DNA of 46,189 bases from Streptomyces odonnellii. GTDB taxonomy: Bacteria; Actinomycetota; Actinomycetes; Streptomycetales; Streptomycetaceae. Position 1 is the first letter of the stretch; each line of letters opens with the position of its first letter. Below the pieces are notes generated by a model. That model was not told the origin of the DNA and made no database searches. It saw only the letters and a list, made by a program, of their open reading frames with translations. Of the stretch, positions 43,180 to 46,189 are shown piece after piece. The stretch spans positions 1 through 46,189 of the forward strand of contig NZ_LATD01000021.1 of NCBI RefSeq assembly GCF_000981895.1. Reading direction: 5' to 3'. The translations under genes and the position numbers were made by a program.

Positions 43180-46100
43180 ATGAGCCGTCATGCTCGCGGC
43201 ATACGAAGGGCGGTCGTCGCCTCGGCGAGCGCGTTACTGCTCGGGCTTGCCGCGATTCCCGCCGGCGCCGCCACCGCCGACAGCGCCGAACCCGCCTTCC
43301 GTGCCCTGCTCTTCACCCGCGCCGTCGGTTACGTCCACGGTTCCATCCCCGCGGGCATCAAGATGTTCGAGGAAGAGGCGGCCGAGAACAACTTCGAGAT
43401 CGTCCAGACCGCCGACCCGGCCGTCTTCGACGACGAGAAGCTGAAGGACTTTGACGCCGTCGTCATGCTGCAGAACTCCGGCATGGTCTGGGACACCGAC
43501 GCACAGCGCGACGCGATGGAGAACTACGTACGCGGTGGGAAGGGCGTCGTCGCCATCCACAACACACTCGACATGGGCGTCGAGGAACAGTTCCCGTGGT
43601 GGGACGAGACCATCAACGGCGGCGTGCACATGCCCGCCCACTCACCCGGTGTGCTCCAGGGAACGGCCAAGGTCGCCGACCGTGTCCACCCCTCCACCAA
43701 GGGCCTGCCCGAGCGCTGGGAGCGCCCGGAGGAGTGGTACAACTTCGACCGCAATCCCCGTGGCGACGTGCATGTCCTGGTCACCGCGGACGAGACGACG
43801 TACGACCCGGGCGGCTCCGCGATGGGCGCCGACCATCCCATCTCCTGGTGCCGCAACACCCAGGGCGGCAAGGTCTGGGCCACCGCGATGGGGCACGACA
43901 CCCCGGCGTACAGCGAGGCCTACTTCCGCGACCATGTCATCGGCGGACTGAAGTGGGCCGCGGGCAACGAGGCGGGCGACTGCGGCGGCACCGTCTGGAG
44001 CGGCTACGAGAAGGTCACCCTCGACGACAACACCGCCGACCCGATGGAACTCGACGTCGCCAAGGACGGCCGCGTTGTCTACATCCAGCGCAGCGGCGAA
44101 GTGAAGATCTTCGACCCCGAGGCCCACTCCACCGTCACCGCGGGCACGCTCGACGTGTACACCGGCGGCGAGGACGGCCTGATCGGCATGGAGCTCGACC
44201 CGGACTTCGGCAGAAACGGCTGGATCTACCTCTACCACTCCCCCGCCGGAGCCACGCAGGACATCAACCGTCTCTCCCGCTTCACCATCAAGGGCAACAC
44301 ACTCGACCCGGCCAGCGAGAAGAAGCTCCTTGACGTTCCGGCGTACCGGGACCGCACCTTCCCCGAGCCCGGACACACCGGCGGCGCCGTCGAGTTCGGC
44401 CCGGACGGCACCCTCTATCTCGGTGTCGGCGACGACGTACCGCCCAACCTCGACCCCGACTGGCAGGGGTACGCGCCGATCGACTGGCGTCCGGGCAAGG
44501 AGATGCTCGACGCCGCGCGTACCGCGGGCAACACCAACGACCTGCGCGGCAAGATCCTGCGCATCAAGCCCACCCGCAGCGGCGGCTACACCATCCCCAA
44601 GGGCAACCTCTTCAAGCCGGGCACCAAGAAGACCCGCCCGGAGATCTACGCGATGGGCTTCCGCAATCCCTTCCGCTTCACCGTCGACCCGAAGACCGGA
44701 TACGTCCATGTGTCCGACTACGGCCCCGACCGCGGCGCCCCCGCCACCGACAGGGGGCCCGAGGGCCTCGTCGAGTACAACGTCATCAAGAAGCCGGGCA
44801 ACTTCGGCTGGCCGTTCTGCCACGGCGACAACCAGGCGTACGCCCCGTACAACCCGGACACCGGGGCGGTCGGCGTCAAGTTCGACTGCGCGAACCCGGC
44901 GAACCCCTCGCCCAACAACACCGGGCTCACCGATCTGCCGGACCTGACACAGCCGGAGCTGTGGTACGGCTACGGCGCCTCCGAGGAGTTCCCCGAGATG
45001 GGCTCCGGCGGTTCCGCCCCGATGAGCGGCCCGGTCTACCACTACGACCCGGCGAACCCCTCCACGACGAAGTTCCCCGCGTACTTCGAGGGAGCGAGCT
45101 TCTTCTACGAGTGGGCGCGCAACTACGTCAAGGAGATCCGGTTCGACAGCGACGAGAAACTCCTCAAGATCAACGACTTCCTGTCCTCGGTGACGTTCAA
45201 CAAGCCGATGGACATGACCTTCGGCCCCGACGGCTCGCTGTACGTCCTCGAATGGGGCAGCTCGTTCGGCGGCGGCAACAACGACTCGGGCCTGTACCGC
45301 GTCGACTACGCCCAGGGGCAGCGCATCCCGGTCGCCAAGGCCACGGCCTCCGCCACGAACGGGCCGCTGCCGCTCGAAGTCGCCTTCTCCAGCGAGGGAA
45401 GCACGGACCCGGACGGCGACACCCTGACCTACGCGTGGGACTTTGACGGCGACGGTACGTACGACTCGGACGAGGCGGCCCCCACGCACACGTACACCAC
45501 CGCGGGGGACTTCACCGCCCAGCTCAAGGTCACCGACTCCACCGGCAGGTCGGGTTACGCCAACATCCCGGTCACCGCGGGCAACACCGCGCCGAAGGTG
45601 ACCATCGACTTCCCGGTCAGCGGCAAGCTCATCTCGTTCGGGGACCGCATCCCCTACAAGGTCACGGTCACCGATCCGGAGGACGGGCCGGTCGACTGCT
45701 CCCGGGTCACCGTCAACCCGGCCCTCGGGCACGACGACCACGAGCACCCGACCACCGACATCCCGGGCTGCGAAGGCACCGTGGACACCGGTGACCTGGG
45801 CGGCCACCCCGAAGGCGCGGACCTCACATACGTACTCAACGCCAAGTACACGGACAAGGGAGCCCCGGGAGCCTCCGCCCTCACCGGCTACGGCCGCGCC
45901 GTACTCCAGCCCCGCCACAAGCAGGCCGAGTACTACGACGCGCAGTCCGGCACCCGAGTGGTCTCACAGTCCGGCGCCGAGAACGGGCAGCGCATCGGCG
46001 ACATCAGCAACGGCGACTGGATCGCCTTTGACCCGATGAGCGTCGAGGGCGTCGACGAGGTCGCCTACACGCTGTCGTCCCCGTACGGTGTCGGCGCGAT

Positions 46101-46189
46101 CGAACTCCGCGCGGACGCCCCCGACGGCGAACTCCTCGCCACCACCCCGGTCCCCGACACCGGCGGCTGGGACACCTACCGGCCCACCC
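43180..46189 (+). CDS. Giant secreted ThuA-GSDH propeller-PKD-CBM6 protein, partial at right edge; TTA codon
   Basis: Open for 1003 codons to the window end. The ATG is preceded by AGAGGA at 6-7 nt. Order: signal peptide (GIRRAVVASASALLLGLAAIPAGAATA); ThuA-like domain (about 42-265: FRALLFTRAVGYVHGSIPAG, DFDAVVMLQNSGMVW, VRGGKGVVAIHN, TINGGVHMPAHSPG, KVWATAMGHD); a glucose/sorbosone-dehydrogenase propeller (about 270-712: EDGLIGMELDPDFGRNGWIY, GHTGGAVEFGPDGTLYLGVG, LRGKILRIKPT, IYAMGFRNPFRFTVDPKTGY, FGWPFCHGDNQAYAPYN, TFGPDGSLYVLEWG); a PKD domain (about 717-800: STDPDGDTLTYAWDFDGDGT); a second Ig-like domain; and a CBM6-like module from about 918, cut by the edge. Codon 19 in the signal peptide is TTA (43234-43236). 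Probably oxidises or processes glycan sugars at the cell surface. Confidence 0.92.
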   Translation, partial: MSRHARGIRRAVVASASALLLGLAAIPAGAATADSAEPAFRALLFTRAVGYVHGSIPAGIKMFEEEAAENNFEIVQTADPAVFDDEKLKDFDAVVMLQNSGMVWDTDAQRDAMENYVRGGKGVVAIHNTLDMGVEEQFPWWDETINGGVHMPAHSPGVLQGTAKVADRVHPSTKGLPERWERPEEWYNFDRNPRGDVHVLVTADETTYDPGGSAMGADHPISWCRNTQGGKVWATAMGHDTPAYSEAYFRDHVIGGLKWAAGNEAGDCGGTVWSGYEKVTLDDNTADPMELDVAKDGRVVYIQRSGEVKIFDPEAHSTVTAGTLDVYTGGEDGLIGMELDPDFGRNGWIYLYHSPAGATQDINRLSRFTIKGNTLDPASEKKLLDVPAYRDRTFPEPGHTGGAVEFGPDGTLYLGVGDDVPPNLDPDWQGYAPIDWRPGKEMLDAARTAGNTNDLRGKILRIKPTRSGGYTIPKGNLFKPGTKKTRPEIYAMGFRNPFRFTVDPKTGYVHVSDYGPDRGAPATDRGPEGLVEYNVIKKPGNFGWPFCHGDNQAYAPYNPDTGAVGVKFDCANPANPSPNNTGLTDLPDLTQPELWYGYGASEEFPEMGSGGSAPMSGPVYHYDPANPSTTKFPAYFEGASFFYEWARNYVKEIRFDSDEKLLKINDFLSSVTFNKPMDMTFGPDGSLYVLEWGSSFGGGNNDSGLYRVDYAQGQRIPVAKATASATNGPLPLEVAFSSEGSTDPDGDTLTYAWDFDGDGTYDSDEAAPTHTYTTAGDFTAQLKVTDSTGRSGYANIPVTAGNTAPKVTIDFPVSGKLISFGDRIPYKVTVTDPEDGPVDCSRVTVNPALGHDDHEHPTTDIPGCEGTVDTGDLGGHPEGADLTYVLNAKYTDKGAPGASALTGYGRAVLQPRHKQAEYYDAQSGTRVVSQSGAENGQRIGDISNGDWIAFDPMSVEGVDEVAYTLSSPYGVGAIELRADAPDGELLATTPVPDTGGWDTYRPT

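Noticed and set aside
43642..45918. 758-codon minus-strand frame opposite the ThuA gene
   Set aside because: Val/Arg/Gly-rich shadow; the plus-strand frame contains ThuA, GSDH, PKD and CBM6 motifs.

Overview
The window looks like chromosomal DNA of a Streptomyces or close relative. Base composition is very GC-rich with a strong third-position GC bias. GTG starts are common, secreted proteins carry long Tat/Sec signals, there is a monomeric NADP isocitrate dehydrogenase, and TTA leucine codons are rare. No rRNA, tRNA, CRISPR array, integrase or transposase was seen.

Left part (1-15.6 kb), mostly housekeeping and secreted proteins. A DUF6214-like protein runs off the left edge. An ArsR regulator is divergent from an old-yellow-enzyme oxidoreductase, with a perfect 9-bp inverted repeat between them. 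Then come a six-Asp-box BNR propeller protein, uracil-DNA glycosylase, an N-acetylglucosamine-kinase-like ATPase, a degenerate sirohydrochlorin-chelatase-like protein, a lactonase and a HAD phosphatase. A minus-strand pair follows of Tat-exported phosphoesterases (CehA/McbA-type PHP and calcineurin-like plus LamG). Next is a tightly overlapping minus-strand operon: lipoprotein, Ala/Gly-rich protein of unknown function, M48 membrane protease.

Middle (15.6-22.1 kb). A LuxR-type regulator with a TTA codon, a broken HTH/MmyB-type regulator that has lost most of its ligand-binding domain, icd, and an orphan thiamine-diphosphate enzyme closed by a strong hairpin.

Right part (22.1-46.2 kb), an accessory carbohydrate region. 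It holds a secreted GH3 glycosidase with two F5/8C (discoidin-type) modules, an SDR that has Asn in place of the catalytic Lys, two secreted right-handed beta-helix proteins, a coiled-coil protein of unknown family, an APH-like kinase and a GntR-LacI hybrid regulator. It ends in a coherent locus: a 1025-aa secreted protein (PA14, propeller, CBM, 3-keto-disaccharide hydrolase/DUF1080); a ROK regulator; and a divergent operon of sugar ABC ATPase, two permeases, binding lipoprotein, TIM-barrel sugar isomerase/epimerase, and a giant secreted ThuA-GSDH propeller-PKD-CBM6 protein that runs off the right edge. I infer that this locus handles 3-keto (oxidised) glycosides outside the cell and imports the products. 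TTA codons in the GH3, ABC ATPase, second permease and ThuA genes suggest it is under bldA (developmental) control.

The clearest regulatory sequences are palindromes in most of the promoter regions of the right part, and a recurring leaderless layout in which a -10-like hexamer sits 6-9 nt before the start codon. Starts, operators and functions were read by eye; no alignment or database search was run.
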